Origin: Nitrospira sp. | GTDB taxonomy: Bacteria; Nitrospirota; Nitrospiria; Nitrospirales; Nitrospiraceae | Reading direction: 5' to 3' | NCBI GenBank assembly: GCA_025363325.1 | Contig: JANYEF010000492.1 | Span: 1 to 14,617, forward strand | DNA length: 14,617 bases | Shown: in pieces, positions 7,501 through 14,617 of the stretch | Layout: each line of letters begins with the position of its first letter | Numbering within the stretch: position 1 is the first letter of the stretch | Notes under the pieces: generated by a model | What the model was told of the DNA's origin: nothing | What the model saw: the letters and a program-made list of their open reading frames with translations, nothing else | The model's database searches: none | Translations under genes and position numbers: made by a program

Positions 7501-8244
7501 CTATACATCGAATTCCGCCACCACGATCTGCCGGTAGCAGGGTCCGACATTGAGCCAGCGCCTCATATGCACCAGCACGATGGCCAGGCGATGAAAGAGA
7601 TAATTGACTCGGCCCGTCCGCATCCACAGGCGAAGCAGCATCCGATGCACCCATACATTCAGATTCGGCTCGCAGTAGAGTCGAATGAGCCTCCCACTGG
7701 CCTTGGCGATGCCCTCCATCTCAGCGAGAACGGTCTCCAGCCTGGGAAGACCATTGGCAATGTGTTCGTCGAGAAACGGAAAGGTCTCGCCACGCTGCGA
7801 TTGATAGTACTGCTGCAGGGCCTGATCTGCCCGTTCGGATTGAGATCCCATTGGACATCCCAAAAAGACCCGCCGCCTGGTGACCCTGATGAGTTCCCGC
7901 AAAAAACAATTCCGGTCAGCAGACTCGATATGTTCCAGCGTGTCCATACAGACCGTGTAGTCAAACGATCCGGACTGAAACGGTAACGCCTGTCCCTTCG
8001 CGAGGACGGGAGTCACAAGGTCAGCGCGCGCGGCCCCCATGACACAATCCACTCCAACCACTGGCCGACGCAGATAGGTTGTCAAGCCCGAGCGGTTCAC
8101 CCCGACCTCTAAAATTAAACCTCTCGAAGGCTCAGCGAGAATCCATTCCACAACCGGCAAGTACCGCAAGGCGATCTCAGGCACCCAATCGGGGTAGCGT
8201 CGATTCCACCAACCTGTGAGGCGATGCCTCATCGTCGTCGTCAT
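7501..8244 (-). CDS. Class I SAM-dependent methyltransferase-like protein
   Basis: The product is 247 residues long. Motif I reads LILEVGVNRSG (43-53), unusual because the loop has few glycines, but VVGVD, LPFQSGSFDYTVCMDTLEHI and the final RRRVFLGCPMGS place it clearly in the Methyltransf_11-like group. The ATG at 8244 lies three bases after the flippase stop; an ATG at residue 5 is an alternative. The C-terminal ~70 residues are Arg-rich with hydrophobic stretches, which may help it associate with the membrane. It is the first of the four methyltransferases in transcription order and directly follows the flippase. Substrate unknown. Confidence 0.83.
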   Translation of the reverse strand: MTTTMRHRLTGWWNRRYPDWVPEIALRYLPVVEWILAEPSRGLILEVGVNRSGLTTYLRRPVVGVDCVMGAARADLVTPVLAKGQALPFQSGSFDYTVCMDTLEHIESADRNCFLRELIRVTRRRVFLGCPMGSQSERADQALQQYYQSQRGETFPFLDEHIANGLPRLETVLAEMEGIAKASGRLIRLYCEPNLNVWVHRMLLRLWMRTGRVNYLFHRLAIVLVHMRRWLNVGPCYRQIVVAEFDV

Positions 8245-8247
8245 CTG

Positions 8248-9744
8248 TCAGCGATGCTCCCAGAGAACTTTCAACCGTGGGACTTCGACCAGCCAGAGAT
8301 AGCCACTATAGACTCCAAGTCCCCCCAGGCAGGCTAATACCAGCACCCAAGAAGTCGGGGGTATTGATGCCGCTCCCGACATCAGGAGGAGAATCCCGAC
8401 AAGGAATCCTGCGAGGAGACAGGCTCTTCCGGCAGACCAGAATGAGTGATCTACTGCCGTTCCGATGAGGGCTCTGGTCCCGATACCTTGCAAGAGGACT
8501 CCCGCCACATAGCTGGCAACCAAGGAGACGGCGGCTCCTGTGAGCCCAAAACCCATGGTCAACGGCACAATCATCACGGCGTAGAAGAACAACTGCCCCC
8601 CCCAACTCTTCATCTGGAGATCCGGCCGGTTCGCCCCATAGTGCAAGGCGGTCATAACGCTCAAATACCCAGCACAGACGGCATACACACAGAGCATTCT
8701 GAGTGGCTCGACGATGGCGAGCCACTGAGGACCAAACGCCAACGGCACAATGACTGGAGCAAACACGGCAACGCCAGCCGCCAGAGGAATGAAGATGAGT
8801 CCAACCAGGCCCATTTGAAGTTCGAATACACGGGCCACACCAAGTCGATCCCCTTGAAGCAATGCATAGGTCGGCATGCTGATCTGATGAATCAACGCCG
8901 TGGCCCGCACGCCCAACAAGAGAGGGATCGCCAGCGCGATCTGATAGAAGCCCAACGCCTCTTGACCGAGTGCGCGACCGATGACGAGCTCTCCCCCACT
9001 CATGACGCCGAAGATACAAAGCGTCGTGACATTCATTTGTTTTCCATAGCGCAGAAAATAATTGCATGCAGGGCGGTAAATCGACAGTCGTGGACGGAAC
9101 GGTGCTACCCAGAATGACAGGAGGCTACCCACGCACATTCCGACCAGTTGCCCAAGCAAGAGAGCCCATACGTTGCGGAGCCACAACGCGAGCGCGATGA
9201 TCGAGGCGGCTTCAATCAGACGCCGGACAAGATCCATTGAGACACGCCGACGTAGATCGAGGCTCTTTAAGACGATGGCCATCGCCGGACTCTGTAGCCC
9301 CTGCAGCACGAGCAACCAGGCATGCACCCGCAACAACGAGGCCAGTTGGGGCATCTGCATGGCCTGTCCGATCACATCGGCCGCTGCCCAAAGACAGGCT
9401 GCCATGGCGACTCCCCGCGCAATCGCGACAGTCCACGCGACAGCCAAGTCCTCACGGTCAACCTCAGCCTTGGCAATCAAGGCCGATTCAAGGCCCAGTT
9501 CACTGATGGTCATGAATGCCAGGACGATGGTGGCAGATGCCGCCATCACGCCGAAATCCGCCGGAGTTAACAGGCGTGCGACCACCATGAGTTGGATCGC
9601 CGCGATCACTTTATCCAACACAAATCCTGCCCCCGCCCATCCACCAGCTTGAATAATTCGGTGCCTCAGGCGAGTCGGGGCTGGTTCAGCCCTATCCTGT
9701 TTGGCCTGGGGTTCTGCCATTACCATGTCACGGCTGGTTATCAT
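8248..9744 (-). CDS. Wzx-type polysaccharide flippase (PST/MOP superfamily)
   Basis: This is a 498-residue polytopic protein with about 12 to 14 hydrophobic segments after a polar N-terminal stretch of ~25 residues. The early motif ARLLTPADFGVMA is characteristic of the WzxC/PST branch of the MOP exporter superfamily, which flips lipid-linked oligosaccharide repeat units across the inner membrane. ATG 9744 is preferred because it makes an ATGA overlap with the preceding GT4 stop. An open frame runs back to an ATG at 9780, and ATGs at 9726 and 9720 are also possible. An eight-base G run in the coding strand (8596-8603, about codon 380) is the longest C/G homopolymer I noticed. Together with the Wzy-like gene and kinase this defines a Wzx/Wzy-dependent pathway. 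Confidence 0.92.
   Translation of the reverse strand: MITSRDMVMAEPQAKQDRAEPAPTRLRHRIIQAGGWAGAGFVLDKVIAAIQLMVVARLLTPADFGVMAASATIVLAFMTISELGLESALIAKAEVDREDLAVAWTVAIARGVAMAACLWAAADVIGQAMQMPQLASLLRVHAWLLVLQGLQSPAMAIVLKSLDLRRRVSMDLVRRLIEAASIIALALWLRNVWALLLGQLVGMCVGSLLSFWVAPFRPRLSIYRPACNYFLRYGKQMNVTTLCIFGVMSGGELVIGRALGQEALGFYQIALAIPLLLGVRATALIHQISMPTYALLQGDRLGVARVFELQMGLVGLIFIPLAAGVAVFAPVIVPLAFGPQWLAIVEPLRMLCVYAVCAGYLSVMTALHYGANRPDLQMKSWGGQLFFYAVMIVPLTMGFGLTGAAVSLVASYVAGVLLQGIGTRALIGTAVDHSFWSAGRACLLAGFLVGILLLMSGAASIPPTSWVLVLACLGGLGVYSGYLWLVEVPRLKVLWEHR
8596..8603 (-). repeat. Eight-base G homopolymer in the flippase gene
   Basis: The coding strand has eight consecutive G in TGG-GGG-GGG (Trp-Gly-Gly, near codon 380 of 498). 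Other C/G runs noticed reach only six (1571-1576, 6884-6889, 8321-8326). Slippage here would truncate the flippase in its last quarter. Confidence 0.6.
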
Positions 9745-10928
9745 GCTGTCCGCCGCGTCGCGGCGAGCGCCGCGCTGCATACCTGTTCCAGTTCTTGGGC
9801 TCGTGCTCCCCAGGTATGGGCCTGGATCACCGCCATCCGTCCTCGTTCACCCATCTTCATTCGCTCTTCAGGGTCCTCAAGAAGACGGACCAACTGCCGG
9901 GCCAAATCCTGTGCATCGTCTGGCTCCGCTGCAAGCCCGCAGCCGATGGCCTCCACCGTCTCTCCATACCCCGGCCCAACTGTCGTAACCACGGGACGCC
10001 CACAGGACAGATATTCCCACAGTTTCATGGAATCACCGGGATACGATCGAGTCTGCCGATGCAACACGACACAGACATCGCAGGCCGCAATCCAGGTAGG
10101 CACCAGCGCCCAATCGGCCCGACCAACAAAACGGACGATATCCGTCAGTCCTAGTTGCTGAACCAGCTGTTCGAGTGCTTGCCTTGTTTGGCCTTCTCCC
10201 ACCAGCAAAAACGTGGCGGAGGGGACCTTGTCACGGACGAATGGTACGGCTTCGATCAACGTCTCCAAGCCATGCCAGGGAAAGAATCCGCCGACAAATC
10301 CGATATAGGGGCCTTTGGCAGGAAGTTCGAGATCTTTCCTGGCAGCCTCATGCGATTGAGGATGAAAGCGATCTCCGTCGACTCCGTTGCGAATCACGTG
10401 GCAACGCTCCGGTGGGATGCTCCAGGCATCTTGCATCTGCGTTACAATCTCGCGGCAGATGCTCACCACCGCCTGCACACGACGCGCCGAGGCTTTCAAC
10501 GCACCGCGAAGCACCCACCGCACGAACGGGAGCCGCCAGATCCCTTGCACCTCTTCCTCCGGCAAACCATTGACAAAGAGCACGCTCGCACAGGCATGGT
10601 TGGACAGGGCAAGCAGCGGAGCCATCTGCCCTGGCGAATCGAACCACAGCAGCACGTCCGGCCGCCACGCCGGCAGCTCCTGCCGCAAGACATTCCATGA
10701 CGCAATCAGAAACGAGAAAGGTCGAAGACCCGCCACCCGCCAGGCAGAGACCGGACGGAACGACAGCGAGCCGAACTCCTGAGCGAGCTGCTGGCCGTGA
10801 GCAAGCTGTGGCGCCACGATTCTGATGGTATGGGAGCGTAGGGATAGGGCCTTGGAAAATTCCAGCACTTGCCGGGCTCCGCCTGCTGCAATGCTCAAGT
10901 CTTCATCACAGAACACGAGGATGCGCAT
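9741..10928 (-). CDS. GT4 family glycosyltransferase (GT-B fold)
   Basis: The product is 395 residues from the ATG at 10928 (MRILVFCDED); the open frame reaches a TTG at 10955, which I reject because it lies deeper in the upstream gene. Features are a Gly-rich AAGGARQVLEFSKAL loop (~14-28), IRNGVDGDRF, YIGFVGGFFPWHGLETLIEA and LLVGEG. The C-terminal donor region PGDSMKLWEYLSCGRPVV keeps the second glutamate of the E-x7-E signature but has Pro where the first would be. It overlaps the upstream GT4 gene by 23 bases, and its stop overlaps the flippase start (ATGA). It resembles the adjacent upstream GT4 in length and motifs, which suggests an old tandem duplication. Donor and acceptor are unknown. 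Confidence 0.9.
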   Translation of the reverse strand: MRILVFCDEDLSIAAGGARQVLEFSKALSLRSHTIRIVAPQLAHGQQLAQEFGSLSFRPVSAWRVAGLRPFSFLIASWNVLRQELPAWRPDVLLWFDSPGQMAPLLALSNHACASVLFVNGLPEEEVQGIWRLPFVRWVLRGALKASARRVQAVVSICREIVTQMQDAWSIPPERCHVIRNGVDGDRFHPQSHEAARKDLELPAKGPYIGFVGGFFPWHGLETLIEAVPFVRDKVPSATFLLVGEGQTRQALEQLVQQLGLTDIVRFVGRADWALVPTWIAACDVCVVLHRQTRSYPGDSMKLWEYLSCGRPVVTTVGPGYGETVEAIGCGLAAEPDDAQDLARQLVRLLEDPEERMKMGERGRMAVIQAHTWGARAQELEQVCSAALAATRRTA

Positions 10929-12093
10929 GGTGTATCGACGGCTGCTCCGTGGCAAGCCATTCTCTCAAGCGATTAGTGAGGTATGTCCAGCTAAACTCAT
11001 GTTCAACAAAGTTCCGCCCGAGAGCTGCCATGCGAGCCTGCCGGTCCTGGTCGTTCAATAGGGCCAATACAGTCTGAGCCAACGCGACCGGATCGTCCGG
11101 CGGAACCAAGACCACTCCGGCCTCTTGAACAAACGTGGCGGAGACAGAGGGAATCGCGCTGGCGATCACGGGCTTTCCGCAGGCAAGGTAATCGAAGATC
11201 TTCACCGGAGACGTTTCTCCCCGGTCTCCACGAAACGGAGCCACACAGAGCGTCATGGCACCAATCCATGCGGGAACCTCTTGATAGGGTATCCTGCCGG
11301 CCCATGTAATGCACGGATTCAGTGCTAAACGATCCGCCTGCTGTCTCAACTCTTGACCGGCTTCTCCGTCACCAACCAAAAGAAGATGCACGGATGGTCT
11401 AGTGCGTCTAATGAGGGCCATCGCATCCAGCAAACACTGCAATCCTTGATAGCGGTAGAAGCTCCCAACAAAACCGATATAGTCCCGGTCTAGGCCCAGT
11501 CCGATTCGACGCCGACATGCCGCTGCGTCCTGAGGAGTAAACAGGCCTGTATCCGTTCCACTCGGCAGTACGGCAACTCGCTCAGTGGCAACCCGATACC
11601 GGCGAACGACGAGATCGCGTAATCCTTCGGTCAGGACGACCACGCGATCGCAGCGGCTGAGGGCAAAGGACGCCAGCCAGTGCTTAAGCTTCCTCTTAAG
11701 CGTGCGGTCTGACTCCGACCAATCAGGCACCGGCTCCCCGTTCACTTCGCAGACACACTGCGCTCCCACCAGCCTTGCGAATAACAACGGATGCGGACTG
11801 TCCATCCACCGGTAATACACGATGTCTGGTTTCGACCGAAAGGCTCGCACGAGAGCAACGATGCAGGAGAAAACCGCGTAAGAAATCGGACGCAACACCG
11901 GCCAGGGAAGGAGTGGAATCGGCGCGGTCGAAAATCCTCGCTGGAGCAACGAGGAGCGATACCGTGGAGGAAGAACGGTCACGCTGTCGCCTCGTTCGAC
12001 GAGCTGTCTTGCCAAGGACCAGAGACGGACGAGCCCTACGGGATCGGATGGTGCATCCGGCTCATACCAATAACAGAAGAGGAACCACCTCAT
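10906..12093 (-). CDS. GT4 family glycosyltransferase (GT-B fold)
   Basis: The product is 395 residues from ATG 12093 (MRWFLFCYWYEP). This start gives an ATGA overlap with the upstream polymerase stop, so the in-frame extension to 12168 is rejected as it would lie wholly inside that gene. The N-terminal domain resembles the WbuB/Glyco_transf_4_4 style (FCYWYEPDAPSDPVGLVRLWSLARQLVERG). Further on are LPSGTDTGLF, YIGFVGSFYRYQGLQCLLDA, LLVGDGEAG and ETSPVKIFDYLACGKPVIAS. There the usual E-x7-E is E-x7-D, a conservative change in the donor-binding signature. The protein should add one sugar of the repeat unit in the cytoplasm. It is closely comparable with the next gene, whose start lies within its last 23 bases. 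Confidence 0.9.
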   Translation of the reverse strand: MRWFLFCYWYEPDAPSDPVGLVRLWSLARQLVERGDSVTVLPPRYRSSLLQRGFSTAPIPLLPWPVLRPISYAVFSCIVALVRAFRSKPDIVYYRWMDSPHPLLFARLVGAQCVCEVNGEPVPDWSESDRTLKRKLKHWLASFALSRCDRVVVLTEGLRDLVVRRYRVATERVAVLPSGTDTGLFTPQDAAACRRRIGLGLDRDYIGFVGSFYRYQGLQCLLDAMALIRRTRPSVHLLLVGDGEAGQELRQQADRLALNPCITWAGRIPYQEVPAWIGAMTLCVAPFRGDRGETSPVKIFDYLACGKPVIASAIPSVSATFVQEAGVVLVPPDDPVALAQTVLALLNDQDRQARMAALGRNFVEHEFSWTYLTNRLREWLATEQPSIHHAHPRVL

Positions 12094-13472
12094 ACGAGCG
12101 CTCGCTGAGGGGCACGGTCCTTCTGCTCCGATGTCAGACGTGGCAAGATCATGACGAGCCCCGCGCATAGCCAGAAGGGCTCCATGATGCGGATGATAAT
12201 GAAGGTGTTGGCTCCGATACCATGCGCGAGCATGGCCACCATGCCCAGCAGCAATCCATGGGCCAATCCCTTACAGAAGGGATCCTGTTCGGCCAGAAAG
12301 GTCTCGCGCGCACGCCGCCATAAGCGAAAAATCAAGAAGATGAACGCGACGAGGCCGGCGAGACCCGTTTCGCCGAGGATCTTGACGTATTGGGCGTCCG
12401 CCCAGGCGTAGCCGGTCACACCGCGTCCGAGCAGAGGACTGTGGAGCCAGTCGTTCAGGACATACTGCCAGGAACGCAGCCGCTCTGTCGTGGAGAGATC
12501 CAACCCCACGCGTCCCACGGTGATTTCGCCCCCATATTGACGTCCGAAAAACGTTTCGTTGACCCGATCCTTCACATTAGCAGGCGCGGCAAACGGGAGG
12601 ACGACCGCGAGCAGGAGTATGAATGCGAGCACACCAGGTCGCCGCCATTGCGTCGCAGCGACAGCCAGCATTAAGACACCAGCAGCCAGGTAGGACGAGC
12701 GAGAGAGCGTGGCCATGAGAGCCAAACTGATGAACCCCATGAGAAGGACGAGCAGGACTCGAATCGGTCCGGACTTCAAGTGGAGGAAAAGGCCCATGAC
12801 GATCGCCATGATAAAGACCAGGTACCCACCGAGGGTATTGGGCTCACCACTTTCTCCTTCAAATGGGGCGCTGGCCCGTTGTCCACTTGAAGTCTGAGCG
12901 ATCGCATACAAACTAATCACGAAGCAAACCGCGAGCAACGCCATCACCAAACTGACGACCTGTCGTTTAGTCGACACATGATTGACGACCATAAAGAACA
13001 CAAAGAAGTATTCGAAATACTTCATGATGAAAAAGAATCCTGTGAGCGGACGCACGCGTCCGGCGATGACGCCGATCAGCGTCGCGAGCACACAGGCCAG
13101 CATGTAATAGACGATGGGACGATTCATCGGAGTATCGCGAATGAGGGCCAGATCGCGATAGATGATCGTCTTGACCAGCCAACTGAATCCGATAATCACG
13201 AGCAAGAGATCGTCCACGCGCAGCGAGAGGTCTCGCACACCAACGCCTCTCCCGTCCACTCGTCCGACCGCGATTTCCGGAGAGAGCAACATGGAACAAA
13301 TCAACAGGAAGAGCGAGGCAGGAACCGACGTGAAGGCCACCAGCACAATGAGAAAACCGAAGACGACTTGTACTCCAACCATCGGAGTCGTCAGCGTGAG
13401 GCCAAGTGCGAGCACGGCGGCCAACACCGAGACCATGACGACATCTTGCGGTTTTACTGTCGACGCATGCAT
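12090..13472 (-). CDS. O-antigen polymerase/ligase-type membrane protein (Wzy/WaaL-like)
   Basis: This is a 460-residue polytopic protein with roughly 10 to 12 hydrophobic segments. The hallmark is the large periplasmic loop and following helix of the Wzy_C (O-antigen ligase/polymerase) family, from about residue 310: TTERLRSWQYVLNDWLHSPL, then LGRGVTGYAWADAQYVKILG and ETGLAGLVAFIFLIF. Polymerase and ligase share this fold and cannot be separated by sequence alone. Neighbouring flippase and kinase favour a polymerase that joins repeat units at the periplasmic face. ATG 13472 has TAGGAG at 13483-13488, 10 bases upstream, and starts 23 bases after the kinase stop. The cytosolic C-terminal tail is short and charged. 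Confidence 0.9.
   Translation of the reverse strand: MHASTVKPQDVVMVSVLAAVLALGLTLTTPMVGVQVVFGFLIVLVAFTSVPASLFLLICSMLLSPEIAVGRVDGRGVGVRDLSLRVDDLLLVIIGFSWLVKTIIYRDLALIRDTPMNRPIVYYMLACVLATLIGVIAGRVRPLTGFFFIMKYFEYFFVFFMVVNHVSTKRQVVSLVMALLAVCFVISLYAIAQTSSGQRASAPFEGESGEPNTLGGYLVFIMAIVMGLFLHLKSGPIRVLLVLLMGFISLALMATLSRSSYLAAGVLMLAVAATQWRRPGVLAFILLLAVVLPFAAPANVKDRVNETFFGRQYGGEITVGRVGLDLSTTERLRSWQYVLNDWLHSPLLGRGVTGYAWADAQYVKILGETGLAGLVAFIFLIFRLWRRARETFLAEQDPFCKGLAHGLLLGMVAMLAHGIGANTFIIIRIMEPFWLCAGLVMILPRLTSEQKDRAPQRALV
12095..12104. repeat. 10-base perfect palindrome before the first GT4 gene
   Basis: CGAGCGCTCG lies one base before the preferred ATG at 12093, inside the last codons of the polymerase gene and covering the ribosome-binding region. 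It may occlude initiation or be chance in GC-rich coding DNA. Confidence 0.25.
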
Positions 13473-13495
13473 GGGGTCTCGACTCCTACGCCGCG

Positions 13496-14617
13496 TCAGC
13501 GATAGTCGTAACGGTAGACGCCGTAGTCCGGCGTGACCTCAGACTTTACGTTCGTCAAGACAATACCCATCACATTGGCCTGCGCATGGTCCAGGAGGAA
13601 CTTGGCACGCTTGAGGGCGTTCCGACCAATCCGCCCGACTTGGTAGACCAGGATCGTCCCGTCGACGCGTGAGCTGAACGCGACCGCATCTGTGACCGGG
13701 AGTATGGGAGGAGAATCGAAGAGTACAAGGTCGTATTCTTCATTCATCTCATTCACGAGCGTCTTAATCTTGTTCATGTTGAGGAACTCGTTTGGATTGC
13801 CCACCTCCGACCCGCTGGTCAGAATATGCAGGTTGTCCAACCCGGGCGTGCTCATCACCCGATCCGCCCCCATCGGCCCAAGCATCAGATCCGTGGCAGA
13901 CCGCACGTGACTGCGCCAGGAGGTACTGCCCACCAGGGCATCAGCCAAGCCTGGGACCCGTTCGAGACCCAACCGCTGATGTACAATCGGCCTCCGAAGG
14001 TCTGCATCGACGAGTAATACTCGCTGCCCTTCCTGGGCAAGTGTGATCGCCAGATTGGTCACACAGGTGCTCTTACCTTCTCCAATCCCCGCACTGGTAA
14101 AGAGGATGGATTTGACCTTCCGATCCATGCTGGCGAATTGGATATTCGTCCGCAGCGAGCGCAGACTCTCGGAAAGAGGAGACTTCGGATCGATCAGGCA
14201 AATGAGTTTCGAGAAATTTTCCACGGTCGCCGCTGAGGCATGGCCTGGAAGTGCCGCGCGGGCGGCTTCCTCCATTTCCTTACCGTCGAACTGTGGAATG
14301 ACGCCGAGTACCGGCACCTTGAGAAATTCCTCGACCCCCTCGATAGTACCAATCGACGTATCGAACGATTCGCGCGCGAAGGCCAAGACGATCCCGAGAA
14401 AGACCCCCATGAGAGAGGCCACCATGAGGTTGAGCTCCGTATTGGGCGCATTGATTGGTGCATTGGGTATGATAGCCGGCGCTACGATCGTTACCTCTTC
14501 GATCCGTTCGGCGCTCTTGATCTGCAGTTCTTGATGCTTGCCCTTGAGCGTCGCTAACAGGTCAGCGTTGACTTTCACCTCCCGTTCGAGACGGCTCATC
14601 TGAATCGCTGCTCGCGG
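13496..14617 (-). CDS. Polysaccharide co-polymerase/tyrosine autokinase (Wzc-like), 5' end beyond window
   Basis: 373 residues are visible; the N-terminal Wzz periplasmic domain lies outside the right edge. The fragment opens with the end of the coiled-coil/GNVR region (SRLEREVKVNADLLATL, 8-24), then a proline-rich stretch and the second transmembrane helix (~63-81). The cytosolic BY-kinase follows: Walker A SAGIGEGKST (175-184), Walker A' LLVDADL (201-207), Walker B LVLFDSPP (297-304). It ends in a tyrosine cluster (DYGVYRYDYR, four Tyr in the last nine residues), the usual autophosphorylation site. Fusion of co-polymerase and kinase is the Gram-negative Wzc layout. It controls chain length and export through phosphorylation cycles. 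The region between the Walker A' and B motifs looks longer than usual (see findings). An ATG at 14599 is internal, not the start. Confidence 0.95.
   Translation of the reverse strand, partial: PRAAIQMSRLEREVKVNADLLATLKGKHQELQIKSAERIEEVTIVAPAIIPNAPINAPNTELNLMVASLMGVFLGIVLAFARESFDTSIGTIEGVEEFLKVPVLGVIPQFDGKEMEEAARAALPGHASAATVENFSKLICLIDPKSPLSESLRSLRTNIQFASMDRKVKSILFTSAGIGEGKSTCVTNLAITLAQEGQRVLLVDADLRRPIVHQRLGLERVPGLADALVGSTSWRSHVRSATDLMLGPMGADRVMSTPGLDNLHILTSGSEVGNPNEFLNMNKIKTLVNEMNEEYDLVLFDSPPILPVTDAVAFSSRVDGTILVYQVGRIGRNALKRAKFLLDHAQANVMGIVLTNVKSEVTPDYGVYRYDYR

Noticed and set aside
8306..9067. 253-codon minus-strand open frame inside the flippase gene
   Set aside because: It is an alternate frame of a clear polytopic membrane protein; its translation is rich in Ser, Arg, Gly and Cys without domains.
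9751..9765. Inverted repeat CGCCGCG-T-CGCGGCG as a transcription terminator
   Set aside because: It lies inside the end of the GT4 coding region, has a one-base loop and no following T-run, and the next gene overlaps, so termination here is unlikely.
12978..13505. Plus-strand 175-codon frame rich in Glu, His, Arg
   Set aside because: It is antisense to the polymerase gene; its charged composition is what reverse-complemented membrane codons produce.
1..14617. CRISPR arrays, tRNA/rRNA genes, insertion sequences, defence systems
   Set aside because: No repeated units, no conserved RNA stretches, no transposase or nuclease motifs were seen; coding density leaves no room for them.

Overview
The window is one uninterrupted, densely packed block of the minus strand. 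It reads as the downstream part of a Wzx/Wzy-type exopolysaccharide or O-antigen-like locus of a Gram-negative bacterium. There are 14 genes: 12 complete, one cut at its 5' end by the right edge (tyrosine kinase) and one cut at its 3' end by the left edge (asparagine synthase family). No gene lies on the plus strand, no gap between genes exceeds 25 bases, and I see no RNA gene, mobile element or CRISPR array. The DNA is moderately GC-rich. Gene content and style would fit a Nitrospira-like or proteobacterial host, but nothing here fixes the taxon and I hold that loosely.

In transcription order (right to left): a chain-length/kinase protein (PCP plus BY-kinase, 14617-13496), an O-antigen polymerase/ligase-type membrane protein (13472-12090), two related GT4 glycosyltransferases of identical length (12093-10906 and 10928-9741) and a Wzx-type flippase (9744-8248). 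A strictly alternating series follows: methyltransferase (8244-7501), GT2 (7488-6493), methyltransferase (6476-5736), GT39-like membrane glycosyltransferase (5739-4405), methyltransferase (4399-3557), GT4 (3560-2397), zinc-ribbon methyltransferase (2400-1510). The end of the visible operon is a small single-pass membrane protein of unknown function (1513-1262) and an AsnB-type amidotransferase (1236 to beyond base 1).

Inferred working model: cytoplasmic glycosyltransferases build a repeat unit on a polyprenyl carrier, methyltransferases decorate it, the flippase moves it across the inner membrane, the Wzy-like protein polymerises (or ligates) it, and the kinase/co-polymerase sets chain length. 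The GT39-like enzyme may add a sugar on the periplasmic side, and the AsnB-like protein may amidate a uronic acid or another carboxyl group. The initiating phosphoglycosyltransferase, outer-membrane exporter, nucleotide-sugar genes and promoter are not in the window. The likeliest novelty is the glycan itself: four methyltransferases interleaved with glycosyltransferases, plus an amidotransferase and an unrecognised membrane microprotein. Six or seven of the junctions are 4-base start/stop overlaps (the count depends on one ambiguous start), so this is probably one translationally coupled operon.
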